DNA from: Aquanectria penicillioides
Taxonomy: Eukaryota; Ascomycota; Sordariomycetes; Hypocreales; Nectriaceae
Assembly: GCA_003415625.1 (NCBI GenBank)
Contig: PYIU01000002.1
Coordinates: 1,116,001 to 1,180,000, forward strand
Direction: 5' to 3'
Length of the DNA: 64,000 nt
A program made the position numbers and the translations under genes. This document shows, piece after piece, positions 1 to 11,451 of the stretch. The notes under the pieces were generated by a model. It ran no database searches and was not told where the DNA came from. It saw only the letters and a program-made list of their open reading frames with translations. Each line of letters starts with the position of its first letter. The stretch's first letter is position 1.

Positions 1-1340
1 TATTAGTTTAAATCCTTAATTAATTATGCAATTTGCTTCTTAAGCTTTTTATATAGTTCCTAAACTTTAATTTAATCTTTTAATTGTATTTTCTATCTTT
101 TATTTATTTACTTTTACCTTTCTATTTGCTTAAGTATATTTTTAGAAAATGCAATTTAGTACTTTTAGGTATTAGCATTAAAGTATAATTTTCTATATAA
201 AATATAATAATTGTCTTCTTTTAGAGTTTATTTTTATTTCTTTAACTTAAGTTATTTAGGTTATAAGCTCTTTAAATAAAAATGTTTTTTAGAAGGTAGG
301 TTTAAGCCTTAAAATATAGATCTAAAGTTCCCCTTTTATACTAAAGCTTTATATTGCTTTTCTTTAGTCTCTTTTCTTTTTTTAATTTATATTTAAAACT
401 TAAAGCAAAAGCAGCTAGCATATAGGTACTTTTTTTAATAGTATCTTTATATTATACTTTAGTAATTTAAAGGAATATTTAAAAGTAACTTTTAAGGTAT
501 TGTTTTAAATCTATAAACTATACATTTAGATATAAGGCTTTAGTAATATTTCTTATAGTTGCAATCTTTATAGACTATTTTTAATTAATAATTTAGTTTT
601 ACTAAATAATTTTAAGGTTTAAAGTCTATTTTAGCACTTTAAAATAGCATTTTTAAGCTTATTTTCCTTTTAATGCATTATTAATTCTATATATAGCTTT
701 AAGATTATTATAGAATTTTATAATATTATTATTATTATCCCCTTTATTTATTATAGATAAATATATTTAAATGTAATAAAGGCTTATTTCTCTATTATTT
801 AATTAAAAATATTATAAATTCTATTTGCTTTAATTTTATATTTTTCTTAATTATAGCAAAATATTATAAGCTTATATTTTAGCAGTTTTTAGTCTTTAGG
901 AAGTAGCTCTATTATTATAGTTACCCTTTATATTAATTAAATGAACTTTAATCTTAAGCTTTTAGCCTTAGCTTTCTCTTTTATAAAGTATTTTATAGCA
1001 ATTAGTATTATAGGCTTAAAAATTTAAGTAGTCTTAAATTAAAAAGAGTCCTTAAGGATTTTAAGCTTTTTAACTTATTCTATAGTGATTTTTACTTTAT
1101 AGCTTTATTTAAAGGTTTTTTAGTTGTTTGGATTGTTAAGGATATAGGTCTTAGAGGTTATTTTATATATTTAGTTTGGAATTAGGATATAAGGTTTGTT
1201 TTTTGCTTTTAGAGCTTAATTGAATAGTTATAGCTGCATTAATAAATACAGCTCTAAGACTCTTAATTATTAAACTAAACTAGTTGTGTAATTGTATGTA
1301 TTTTTGTTTTCTTTTTGTCCCTTTTAGCCTTACTTTATTG
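1..1340. repeat. AT-rich, probably RIP-degraded repeat DNA
   Basis: This block is overwhelmingly A and T, rich in TpA, poor in CpA and CpG, and has no open frame of useful length. Composition changes sharply near 1340 to ordinary fungal DNA. In Pezizomycotina, RIP turns duplicated transposon DNA into such TA-rich stretches, so a mutated transposon relic is the likely origin. No parent element can be recognised and RIP indices were not computed. Confidence 0.7.
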
Positions 1341-2049
1341 CTTAGGCTCTAAAAGAGGGGTTGGATTGCGCTAGACCTAATAGAGCTATGTTGTATTTAT
1401 ATGACCTTTATCCAATCATTTCGAGCTTCGTTTCTATGATCCGAAGTGCGTCCTGGTGTTTCCCCGTGTACAGGATACCTTGGGTTTAACAACAAGGCTC
1501 TCGAAGTGAGAGTGTTAATTTAGAGCTGAGAGTAGTCAGAATAGGCCGCCTTCTAGGCTGGTCTATTGCCTCCACCGCCTTTAATAAGGCATTCATTGCT
1601 TCGCCAAAGATTTGTTGAGGGGTTAGAAACAGACATGATCGTCTTTAATCCAGCAGATCACTCCCAATTGACTGATCCCACCTGTCTGATACAGCTGGAA
1701 GGAAGGTCACGTATCTAAGACACTGGCCATGACGACCCTGGATCTTGTTGGAGGCTTCTCGGAGTATTTGGGCGATTTGACAGCCGCTAACAGCTTGGTT
1801 CCCTGTTAGCACCTGTTTTAGGGAATCCTGCCGTGCCCAAGAACAAAGCATGGGTCGTCGTCGCCTGGTTGATGTTACTTGAGAATCGACTAGATCTCAG
1901 TCTGGGCGGCGCAGAGAAAAAAGTTGGGTTCACTTGTTGCGTTGCTGGGTGCAATAACCTCTTTGGTTGTATGTTGTCGATAGTGATCAAAGGTTGGAGT
2001 TGCTTTCATACAGATGCACGCACCCCCTTTTTTTTTTTTTTAGAGAGAG
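1341..2049. other. intergenic, no gene seen
   Basis: Base composition is normal and only short open frames without recognisable protein features are present. A run of T ends at 2041, followed by a short GA repeat into which the next element appears to have inserted. Confidence 0.5.
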
Positions 2050-2168
2050 TACGGTCGCACATTAGCTAATGTTTGCACGAGTGCAAAATCCCCACTTACC
2101 AAATGGCACACACACCACAATGTACGTAGCTCACATTATGCAGGTTGGCTGGTCTTTGCTTTACTGGA

Positions 2169-2196
2169 ATATTATATGCATATTTGCATATAATAT
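2169..2196. repeat. short perfect hairpin inside the TIR element
   Basis: Twelve-base arms at 2169-2180 and 2185-2196 are perfectly complementary around a 4-base loop (TATT). The hairpin lies at the start of the AT-rich interior. It could be the edge of a nested element or simple AT symmetry. Confidence 0.5.
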
Positions 2197-2259
2197 CCTT
2201 AGCTACTAACCTAAAATACCATAAGAAAGTGCTAGCTATTATCTTAAATTAGCTAGAAC

Positions 2260-2380
2260 TATTAATTAATGCCTTTATATATAACTATTTAATTAAGGCT
2301 TTTTAGGCTATTGCTTATATATAAAAAAAAAGCATTAAAATAAAGAAATAGTTATATATACTTTAATTAATAATAATAGG
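2260..2380. repeat. nested inverted repeat of about 120 bp
   Basis: A perfect 15-bp inverted pair (2276-2290 with 2346-2360) continues outward imperfectly to about 2260 and 2380 through ATTAATTA-type sequence. The whole could fold into one hairpin and may be a small second MITE inside the larger element. AT richness weakens the case. Confidence 0.4.
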
Positions 2381-2713
2381 ATTATTTTAGGTTCTTTCTT
2401 TATCTAGCTTAATTGGCTTCTCTTTAGTCCTTAATCCCTTAAGGAGTTTAATTGGCTAGGCTTAAGATCCTAAGCTATTGCCCTAACTTCTACCACTAAA
2501 GCCGCCCCTATATACACTACCTATAGCCAAGTCCCTATTGTTGCATTAAGCAGTGCAATCCGGCTGCTTATAATTGCTGCAGCAGCTATCGAAATGGCCT
2601 AAAAGGCAAATGCAGTAAGGGAAGGGACTTGCGTACGCATCCCTATCCAGAATCATCTTGTTTTGATAAGATGATTTTGCACTCGTGCAAACATTAGCTA
2701 ATGTGCGACCGTA

Positions 2714-3912
2714 GAGAGAGAGAGAGAGAGGTAGAAATGGGTGATAATTTAGCACATGGCCGGAAATACGAAATTCTCTATGCGTGCTTCTCACCATTGA
2801 AAAATCAAGCTCCCAATGGATCTTGACCAATGACAAGTGAGTACGAGAGGCACGCCATTCCCAATGGCTGAGCTCCAGATTCGGCTTCCAAGCTCACGTT
2901 GAGGCAAATACAATCCTCCAAATATACCCCTCCAAAAACTCTGATTCGCAATCGTGTCTCTGAAATGGAATTGATTGATTAATGCTTCAGCAACCTTGCC
3001 GAGGCTAGGGATAGGGCAGCTGGAAGCGCGTCCGTGTCGCCCTGGGCACGACGCGAAAACCCCTGGCACGAAATTGACAGTTTCTACTACCTAGTCCGTA
3101 CATAGATCCCAAATAGTACCAAGAACACGTCCCTTATAGTGGGGCTTTGTCTCCTCCGTGAAAGGCCGGGGGGGGGGCTTGTTCAGCAGGAGCTGAGGCC
3201 GGAACACGAGGACGAGGCTTGTCGAAAGGACAGAGTCGGGCGAGCCTGTTCAAATCTGGGCTGGTGGTACACAGTAGACTCGCAAAAAGGAGCGCAAAAA
3301 AAAAAAGAAAAAGAAAAAAAAAGAGAAAGGAAGATCGTGACAGAGGGGACACGTTCGTCGTAGACTCGAGGAGAAAATCTGCATGTGGTGCGGGATGTGC
3401 AGACGTTGCCACCACAGTCGATGAATACCTAGATAGTTAGGTAGGTAGTTTGCGCCACCTCCCTTGCGTATTCTATTCGCCTGCCTTGGTTACGCTGCCC
3501 TTTTTCGCCCTTATCCTGATTGCTGCTCCTCAGCGCTGCGCTGCGCTGCCTAATAAACCTTCTCCTCCCGTCACGTCCATTGTCTGTCCCCTCATTCCAA
3601 GCCCGTCCTCGCGCAAAAAGAAATAGAAGAAAAGGGGATGCTGTTTCGAAAATAGGAGAACGCGCGAGAGAAGAAACACTGACAAGAGGGATGAGACAGG
3701 AGTAGTGGTTCGTCCCGGCTACGCTACGCTCCTTTTCACACTTGACCCCTGTTTGTCGACGCCGAGATCTGACATCGACACCGAAACGAGCCAGCCCCGT
3801 TTGCGACGGCGACTGCATCATCGCCTCCAAAAAACACAACCCTCCTCCCATCTCCATCTCCATCCAAACCCACCGCTCCATCCCGTCGGCCTCCTGCGAT
3901 CCGACGCCCGCC
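2714..3912. other. intergenic, upstream of the DUF3431 gene
   Basis: No convincing gene. The stretch starts with a GA microsatellite (2714-2730), has a G run near 3169-3176 and an A-rich tract at about 3296-3330. It becomes pyrimidine- and CTCC-rich from about 3480, typical of a fungal promoter and 5' leader for the gene starting at 3913. Confidence 0.5.
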
Positions 3913-5086
3913 ATGCCTGCTCACTGGAGCCCGCGCCAGCGCGCAAACCGAGTCAACCTCATCGGCCTCTGCGTCTTCGCCATCATCGTCTTCTTCCTCT
4001 TCCGCGACAGCCTCCTGCCCTCGGGCCCCAAGACCGGCGCCAATCGTGGCAAGTCCTCTTCGTCCCAGCGACTCGGCGACAACGATGTCGAGATGGTCGT
4101 GGCCAGCATGAAACACGAGAACATCTCGTGGCTCGACGACTACCTGCCCGAGTGGAAGAAGAACATCTACGTAGTCGATGACAACAAGGCCAAGCTGACC
4201 GTCCCTATGAACAAGGGCCGTGAGGCCATGGTCTTTTTGAGGTATGAAATTCTATCCCGTCTCACCCCATCTGTCCCCGCGTCTCTCGCTTGTCGTGCCC
4301 TCTACCCGACGTTATTCTAACCAAAGCCGCCACAGTTACATCATCGACCGCTACGACTCCATGCCCGGCAACATCATCTTCCATCACGCCGAACGCTTCC
4401 AGTGGCACAATGACAACCCCGACTACGACGCCCTGCCGCTCCTGCAACGATTTCGCTTCGATAACCTCAAAAAAGTCGGCTACACCAACCTGCGCTGCGT
4501 CTGGGTCCTGGGATGCCCCGCCGAGATCCGACCTATCAAGGACGAGGCCCCGTCCAAGCCAAACGAACCCGTCCATGCTCGACATGTCTACAAGGCCGCT
4601 TTCGAGGAGCTTTTCCCCAGCCTTGACGTCCCCGAGGAGATTGGCGTAACCTGCTGCTCCCAGTTCGCCGTCCGTCGTGAGGTCATTCGACAACGACCTA
4701 GGGCCGAGTACGTGCGTTTCCGAGAATGGTTGTTGGTATCGCCGCTAGGTGACGACCTGAGCGGCCGAGTTCTAGAGTACTCATGGCATGGTAAGTGATG
4801 TCATATTTTCTCCCACTCACAATTTTTTTTTCGTCCTTCCTATGGTGATTCATGTGCCTTGGTTTGCTGACACTGGTTCTTCTCTATAGTCATCTTTGGC
4901 AAGAAGGCCGTCCACTGCCCCAGCGCTTCCGACTGCTACTGTCAAAACTATGGAATGTGTGACTTGAAGTGCGAGTCCGACAAGTGTGATGGTCAATACA
5001 TCCTCCCTCCGTTCTCGACACTGCCCAAAGACTGGCCACACAAGGGCTGGAAGGGCGAGGATCGCAACTGGAAAGGTCTTCCTTAA
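3913..5086 (+). CDS. DUF3431 domain, type II membrane protein
   Basis: Three exons are supported: 3913-4241, 4336-4790 and 4890-5086, joined in phase to give 326 aa. The ATG at 3913 is chosen because it is followed by a short basic stretch and one hydrophobic segment (about residues 16-33, LIGLCVFAIIVFFLF), a signal anchor placing the rest in the secretory lumen. The body matches the fungal DUF3431 family: ENISWLDDYLPEW, then YIIDRYDSMPGNIIFHHAER after intron 1, and FRFDNLKKVGYTNLRC. The C-terminal exon is cysteine-rich (HCPSASDCYCQNYGMC). The family has no established reaction; a role in glycan processing is only a guess. The next gene, Med22, lies 0.8 kb downstream on the same strand. Confidence 0.87.
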
Positions 5087-5898
5087 AGAAATGACAACGA
5101 CAAGGGGACTGAAAGGGGATGAAACAGCGACGTGTACGATTTGGAATGGGAGACGTAACTAAGGCTCCTCCTCCCCCGCTGTACGCGCAATCAAGATGCG
5201 TTTCAAATGAGAAAAAGACTGGGGTACTTTGGTCGAAGGAATGGACATATCTAAAGGTCGCTCGCATATGCCTGGAGAGGCTGTTCTGGGGTTGCTGGGC
5301 TGTGTTTTTTTTTATAATATTGGAATCGCAATGAGATGGGGACGGGCGTCTTGGGAATCAAGGGCAAGGCATTTTCTATCTACTGTATCTACGTACGAAA
5401 CCGAAGCACCTGGTCGTTGGGTTGGGCACAAAGAAAAGTAGGACTAGATTGGGGTGGAGTTCTAGAAGATTGTTGGAATGAAAATCTCAACGCCGCCAGC
5501 CAGGTCTAATCCGGAATCTATTCTGGCACCAACAAAATCAGCCAAGCTGCTTTCTGTGACAATGAAATCTCCAGAGGTGTCCCCTCCAAATCCAACATCC
5601 CGTGAGCGTGAGCGTAAACGAAGAGCTCTCCTCTTAGTTAGTCCCCCACTGTGGAATCTCTAGACGCCCCACCCCCACCAGCCCAAGCTCAGCGCCAACA
5701 GAGCCGCCAAACCAAACACCAAATCCATCCATCCTCACTCAGCCTTGCAGTCACATCGACGTCTCATCTCATCTCGTCCTGTCTCCACCCAGGCACGCTC
5801 TGTCACAGATTCCGCACAATTTGTCTGCTTGTCTCCGTCTCGGCTCTCTCAAAGTCTGCTTCATTCACGTGCCAGCCAACCTACAGAATCCCGACATC
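5087..5898. other. intergenic, Med22 promoter side
   Basis: The 3' region of the DUF3431 gene is followed by C/T- and CA-rich DNA from about 5650 to 5890, as expected for the leader of the gene at 5899. No RNA gene or repeat of note is seen. Confidence 0.5.
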
Positions 5899-6589
5899 AT
5901 GGATCGCTCACAGCCTACGTCGTCCAACCTGATGGGTAAGTAGCTCCCCGTAGCCAACACCGACATTTGGGATCTCGGTCTTCTACAGAGAGAGAACATC
6001 AGATCCTCAAAAACTCTGAAACTCATGCAACGAACAGCGCTGACGCTCCGTAAATAGACACTCACAACCGCCTCGTTGCGGATGTCCTAACTCGCTACCG
6101 CACCCTCATGATGCTCGCCACCATCCAAGCCGAAGGGGAGCGTAACAACGCCAACCCCGAGGCCATCGCAGTGACGGGCATTTCCATGAAGATGGAGTTT
6201 GACGGGCTGGTCAGTTGTCCAACCACCCCGGAGTCCTGGCCTTCAGCTGACATTCTCCACAGTACACGTCCATCAAGGAGCTCCTCGCCCTCTCGCGCAA
6301 AATCAAGGAGCTCTGGGTCTGCGGTCCTCTCGGCCGCGGCGACCCCAATGCCCGAGCAAAGGAGGACCAGATCGACCGCGACGTCTCGCACGTCGCCGCC
6401 CTGCTCAACGGCCTAGAGGCCAGCGGCATCCAGGACTTGGCTCAGCGCTGCGGCGGATCGTGGGAACCTTTGAGGATAGGCGAGGACGCAAACTCCGCGT
6501 CGGCCGCGGCTGCTGCGGCGACGGCTACGGCTACGGCTACGGCCGGAGGCGGTACTCCGGCGGCGAGCTCTGTCACGGCCGGGCGGTGA
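5899..6589 (+). CDS. MED22: Mediator complex subunit 22 (Srb6/Surf5)
   Basis: Exons 5899-5935, 6058-6209 and 6263-6589 join in phase to give 171 aa. The core begins DTHNRLVADVLTRYRTLMML and continues through EFDGLYTSIKELLALSRKIKELWVCGPLG, the Med22/Surfeit-5 helical pattern. This head-module subunit links the Mediator to RNA polymerase II in the nucleus. The first exon encodes only 12 residues, and intron 2 (6210-6262) has the unusual donor GTCAGT. The C-terminus is a low-complexity Ala/Thr/Gly tail (about residues 140-165), longer than in yeast. The family call is firm; the exact first exon rests on frame continuity. Confidence 0.85.
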
Positions 6590-6955
6590 GGGGGGGTCGC
6601 GTCTACTTCATTGTTTGAGATGTGTGGGGAGGGGCGGCGTTTTATTTGGGCGTTGTGGGCTTGGTTGGGACGAGGACAGATTTAGATACCCAGAGCCTCA
6701 ATATTCAAAAAGTGCTAATCAATAACAAAAAGATAGAGTATTCAATGTATCAGGGAGTTTTTTTTCCTTCTACGAATGGGCTATACCGCTGCATAGGGGA
6801 AAGAAGACTTCACCATTCAACCTGAGCATTCAGACCAAATTCACATATCCATGACTTTTATATTTGCACCCAAATAAATATCATTTCTAAGCCAATGCCA
6901 GAGTGCGCAAACGAACACTATTCATTACCCATCTCATACATGTCTAGGTCTATGT

Positions 6956-8890
6956 TTAACCCTCACCGCCCTCGGGGTCCTCATCCGACTCCTCGCCACC
7001 CAGTCGCTTGTCGACGTCTGCCTGAACCTTCTCGCCGGTCGTGTTCGGGGCAATCTCAGCAGCCTTCATACCACCGGCAGTCAGCCACAGGAAATGGTTC
7101 GTCTTGAACTGGTCGATCTGGTTGAAGAACATGTGGAACCTTTGGAGAAATTCGTTGGTATCATTGAGTCATTATAACAATTCAACAGGGTGCAAACTTA
7201 CGAGTTGTCCTTCTCCTCAACGTGGAAGATACGTGTGTAAATCTCCTTGTCCTTGAACGCCTGGATCTTCTCCTCATACTTTGAGAAATCAATCGTCGGC
7301 TTTTGGAACTGGTCAACAGCCTTCCGGTTGTAGTTGTGGAAATCGGGGCGCTCAAGCAGCAATCCCAAGCCGGGAGCCTTGGGGATGGCCATCTTCTGGT
7401 TCTGGTAGCTCTCCTCGATGCGATCCAGAGGGGTGCCGCAGCGAACGATCAAGCTGGCAAGACCGACCATCTTTCGGATCTGATGCATCATGAAACTCTG
7501 GCCGTGAACCTTGAGCGAGAGCCACTCGGTGTCGTTGATGATGATGGGCTTCGGGTTCGCAATAAACGACTTGATGTGACGCTTGGCCGAGGCGTCGAAG
7601 AAGGACTTTTGGACAGTGTAGTTGTGGAAGTTTCGTGTACCGCTGTACTTGTCCAGGGCGTCTTGGAGACGCTGAAGGCGCTCAGCACCCACACGGTAGC
7701 GACGCTTGGCCGTGACATAGGCAGCCTTGATATCGCGGAGCGCAAAGTCGACTGGCCCGAGCTCACGGCCCTTGGGCTTGTGGCTCTCAAGAGTGATGTT
7801 GGTCTGGGCTGGTTCATCTGAACCCTCGGCGGGGGTCTCTGTGGCAGGCTTCTCTTCCTGGGCAGCCTCCTCCTTCTTATCGTCTTCCTTGTCTTCTTCG
7901 GATGTCTCTCCCTCCTCAGCAGCGTGCAGGCGTTCCAAGACGGCAGCCCTGACCTCCGGGTCCAGTCTAGCAAGGATAGGCTTGATTTCCTTTTCCTCCA
8001 CATCAGTCCAGAAGTCCTTGACGTCTGCCATCTTGGCGTTGAGGTCATCCTCCACGCCGTGCTCCTTGGCGAGCTCAACCAGCTTCTTGCCGAGGAAGGT
8101 CTCAGGGTGGGGAGGGAGGAGACAGTAGCTGGGCATGAGATACTCGTACCATCTAGAGTCGCAGAGCTGGTAGCAGCTAAAGCTGTTGTTGGTTCTCTGA
8201 AGATCCCAGACACGGATCTGCTCCGGCAGGTTGGCGTTGATCCTTTCGACAATGTCCTCGTCCTCGATGATGAGCTTCAAGCTGATGACGTTGCCGGCCG
8301 CGTGCACGCCCTTGTCAGTTCGCGCGCAACGGACCAAGCTGGACTTCTTGGGGTCGTCGGCATTAGCCTTTGAAATTGCACCGGCGGCAACAAAGGCCTT
8401 GAACAGGTCCGCCTCGATTGTCTTCTCATCGCCGTTGACCTGCATGCCCTTGTATCCCGTACCGGCATAGCCGATCAACACGGCCACCTTTCGCTTGGGG
8501 CGTCGCTCCTCGGCGGCAATCTCCTCCTTGGAGAAGGGGTTGCTAGCCTCGGCCGCATCGCCTTGGGCGTTCAGCTTGCGGCGCTTGAACTCGTGGTACT
8601 CGTCGTTCTTCTTGCGCTTGTCTCCCTTCTGACGACTGGCATCTAGTTAGCCTTGTTGGTACGTGTAGCCTTGTCAACAAAATTCAATGAGCTACGCACC
8701 CCCATTCGCCTCGACCCTTCTCAGTTCGGCCCTTGCCTCGGGTTCGGTGGTCGTGTCGTGGATTGCGACGGAAGCCATCCTTGCCAGACTCATTCTGGGC
8801 ATTACCGTTGGCATTGGCGTTGGACGAGCCCTCGCCAGAGCCGGATTTGTTGGCGCTGCTCGCGACAGGAGCCTCGTTGTCAGCCGCCAT
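6956..8890 (-). CDS. PUS1: tRNA pseudouridine synthase 1 (TruA family)
   Basis: Three exons on the minus strand (8890-8700, 8635-7202 and 7139-6956) join in phase to give 602 aa. The enzyme isomerises uridine to pseudouridine in tRNA, and in yeast also in some snRNA and mRNA. The core starts VAVLIGYAGTGYKGMQ. The catalytic Asp lies in CARTDKGVHAAGN (about Asp171), and GQSFMMHQIRKM is the conserved C-terminal TruA segment. The N-terminus is a disordered basic region (RKKNDEYHEFKRRK) that may act as a nuclear signal. An acidic insert rich in E and D (roughly residues 285-330) interrupts the fold, as is common in fungal Pus1. Intron 1 (8636-8699) has a clear CTAAC branch site before its AG. Confidence 0.92.
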
Positions 8891-9275
8891 AACTGCATCT
8901 GGCTGCGACGAGTGGATATGTGAAGGACAGAGAGTGGGATCGCCCGTCTATATTTCGGTAGTAGAAACTGAAGCTTGCATGCATGACAGAGAATTTCGAC
9001 GCAAATTTTAGTGGGGCCGGCCGAGATAGTATTAGCGCGGGGCAGCCTGGCACATCATGACTTACCCTGGACCGCAGCTCCGATGACCTGGTTTTGAGGG
9101 AACGGCATCTCGATTTATTGGAATTAAGTTTATCATTGAGTTTTGTTAAACCAAACTCAATTTTAGATCATTCCATTCTTAAAATGTAGCAAGATTTGAT
9201 TTCAAGCCTTGTATCCATCTCGGTCTCATCCATCATCCATCCATTTACTAGTGAAACCACAGCCACTTACACCAG

Positions 9276-9995
9276 CCTAACCAGCATCCCAATCCCAATC
9301 ATCCACGTGAACTTTACCAATACCTCCCGCAAAAGTATTGTTAGATGAACAAGACGCCGTGCACCTATAAGTTGTTCCCCAGCCACATCTCAAATATGAT
9401 ACTTGCGCTTTGGCTGGGATGGTCAACGGTCGATGTGCAGATGTCGTTCTCACTTCCAGCTGAGTACCGCTTTGCGCATTTGACATCCTAAACCTCGCGG
9501 TAATCGTGACCGTCGTCCATGCTCTTGTATTGGCTTTCTCTCTGCTATTCCTTCTTAGTTCGAGTTCATTTTGCTGAATACTGGGCTCCCATGGCTCACG
9601 GATCTGTCTCCTGTTCACTTGTTGGACCCCCTGTTGGACTCCCAGCACTAATCTTGCCCATAACTCCTGCAACCACAGCATCTACGATGACTGCAATGAA
9701 AATAGACGAAAAGATTCGGATCAGAAATATTTTATACTTTCTTCGGTTGGATGATTTGGTCCCCGCCTCGTCGTATATAGGAGGGGTTCCTTTCCTCAGA
9801 ATACATTGGTAGTTGGGTCCTTGCGCTGGGTGGCGGACCGGTTTTCGTGCTCTGGAAATGCCGCCGGGCTCCAACTTCTGGTGTGGTGGAATTGGTCTCT
9901 AGATTTCCACTATGAGGATCTTGCACTCTTCTCATCGCGAGGGTGGTTGAATTGATTTTTGTTATTGGCGTTGTAAGTGTCGTTAAAATGAGCAT
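9276..9995 (-). pseudogene. possible broken membrane-protein gene
   Basis: Three overlapping minus-strand frames together resemble one protein. The first (from 9995) is a Ser/Pro-rich soluble stretch. The second carries a basic stop-transfer segment and one helix (KIFLIRIFSSIFIAVIVDAV, about 9760-9700). The third (to 9277) holds a cysteine-containing tail (YLRCGWGTTYRCTASC). No intron set joins all three cleanly, so frameshifts or chance are possible. Fungi have many single-helix proteins with this order, but no family is recognised. Confidence 0.3.
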
Positions 9996-10049
9996 GATAT
10001 TGCCAGATCAATAGAGCAAAGTGTGACTTAATGGCTCCGGAAAAAAGGT

Positions 10050-10073
10050 AAAATATATATATATATATATATA
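10050..10073. repeat. (TA)n microsatellite
   Basis: An uninterrupted AT dinucleotide tract of roughly ten units followed by AAAA lies downstream of the CHZ-motif gene on its strand. Simple repeat only. Confidence 0.8.
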
Positions 10074-10406
10074 AAAAGCCACTGATAATCTATGATCTGC
10101 ATGTTCCACTCGGAAGCTTTCCCTATACATGAGCCAAACATTGGTGTGGCATTGTCGCAGTTGTGAGACACCACTTTAGAAAAGTGCTATGATTTAACTG
10201 GGTAAAAATGTTATTTTACATTTCTTTAATAAACATGACGTAATGGGAGATTTTAATCAAGCTCAACGGAGTCTCTGCAAGTGGTGAATGTAAGACTGCC
10301 ACAGTACTGTCTTAATGCTGTCACATCTATAGGCTCTATCATGGCGGAAATATCGTAAGTCAATTTCGACAGAAATTGTAAGTATGTTGAATTACATATA
10401 GCTTTA

Positions 10407-10753
10407 TCAAACAGAACTCGTTCCACTGTCATCGGGCAGACCCTCTTCATCACCAGGTTCTTCATAGCTCCCCTCGGGCTTGGCGTGTCTGGTGCGCTCT
10501 TCGAGGATATTATTCTCATCGATCGCTTCTTCATCGTCACGAGCTAGCCTCTGTCAATCGCAATTCCAATAAATGTGATTGGTCCCGCATTACCTAATTG
10601 CTCATCTGTATCTGCCGTCCTAGCGTCAATTGGGTCTTCCACTTTATCAAAGTCAGATTGAACAGGAATTGGTTCATTCTTAGTTCCCTGGCGAGAGGCG
10701 TAGGAATTATCGCTGACTTGGCCGTCTGGAACTTGGGAATGTCTGGGAGGCAT
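10407..10753 (-). CDS. small CHZ-motif (histone chaperone-like) protein
   Basis: Two exons (10753-10594 and 10543-10407) with a 50-bp intron give 98 aa. The protein is acidic and disordered: PVQSDFDKVEDPIDARTADT, then LARDDEEAIDENNILEERTR, then EPGDEEGLPDDSGTSS. The segment AIDENNILEERTR resembles the CHZ motif (E-I-D-x-x-N-I-I-x-x-R-R-T-R-G) by which yeast Chz1 holds H2A.Z-H2B. Many filamentous ascomycetes carry short proteins of this form annotated as CHZ-domain. A histone-binding role is inferred from the motif only, and the weaker RTRH in place of RRTRG lowers certainty. The splice acceptor was chosen because it restores the family sequence. Confidence 0.75.
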
Positions 10754-11451
10754 TTTTACTGATATAGCCAATATTTGATGGTTGAAGAGATATTGATGAG
10801 GTCGCCTGTGACTGCGTATGAGAACACAGAACAAAATGTTAAAGTTGGATTTGATGTCGGGGCTTGGGACACTTTTTATAGACAGAATGGTGAATTTAGC
10901 GTTGTTATCATTCTCATTGCTTTGTGAAGTGTAGTTGGTTACTTGAAGCCGTCCATGACGACATTGACTTGCGGCACTCATGAATCATCTCGGAACATGC
11001 CGCTCGATTTATGTAGACAGAAGATATAATGGAGAAGACCAAGCATCGAGGAAAGTTGTGTAAAGAATCGACCAAATTTGAGATGCTCACTATCAATGTA
11101 GAATGACCATTCAAAGTACTCTAGTACTCCAGCGACTTGCGAATATGTGTTTGACGACTTCAGTCTTATGATACCGACAGGTGCACAAGTTGGTCTGAGA
11201 ATACCCAAGAAAATTAAAGAGAATTACAGGCAGGGGGTCTGTCTCCCTTGAGATACGGACACTCTGGTATAGTAATGGCTTCTTGATGCGCAAGGGAATT
11301 GGCCGGGTTGCATCTTACTGAAGCTCATTGTCTCACCTTCTCCTCAACTCACTCGTTAGACTACATCCATGACCAACAAAACAAAAGAAAAAAGTGACGG
11401 TGCCTGCAAAGGAACTTCAACATTTCCAACAAAGGAAAAAAAAAAAGAATT
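10754..11451. other. intergenic between CHZ gene and tRNA
   Basis: AT-moderate DNA with no recognisable gene on either strand. It contains the promoter side of the gene starting at 10753. Confidence 0.45.
11436..11446 (-). terminator. Pol III terminator of tRNA-Leu
   Basis: A run of eleven A on the plus strand, five bases past the tRNA 3' end, reads as an oligo-T tract on the transcribed strand, the standard RNA polymerase III stop. Confidence 0.8.

Larger units (their letters stand above)
2050..2713. mobile_element. non-autonomous TIR element (MITE-like), TA target duplication
   Basis: Positions 2050-2090 and 2673-2713 are perfect inverted copies of each other over 41 bp, counting the outermost TA on each side. 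Outside the TA both flanks read GAGAGAG in the same orientation, so the symmetry stops exactly at TA. This fits a TA target-site duplication as made by Tc1/mariner/pogo-type transposases, with the element proper at 2052-2711 (660 bp). Each terminal repeat holds the perfect 14-bp palindrome ACATTAGCTAATGT (2059-2072 on the left) and a second hairpin, TTGCAC-GA-GTGCAA. The interior is AT-rich and has no transposase frame. The family assignment is inferred from the TA and TIR structure only. Confidence 0.85.

Noticed and set aside
3429..3914. 161-codon minus-strand frame upstream of the DUF3431 gene
   Set aside because: Lies in the pyrimidine-rich leader and has no domain; a low-complexity artefact.
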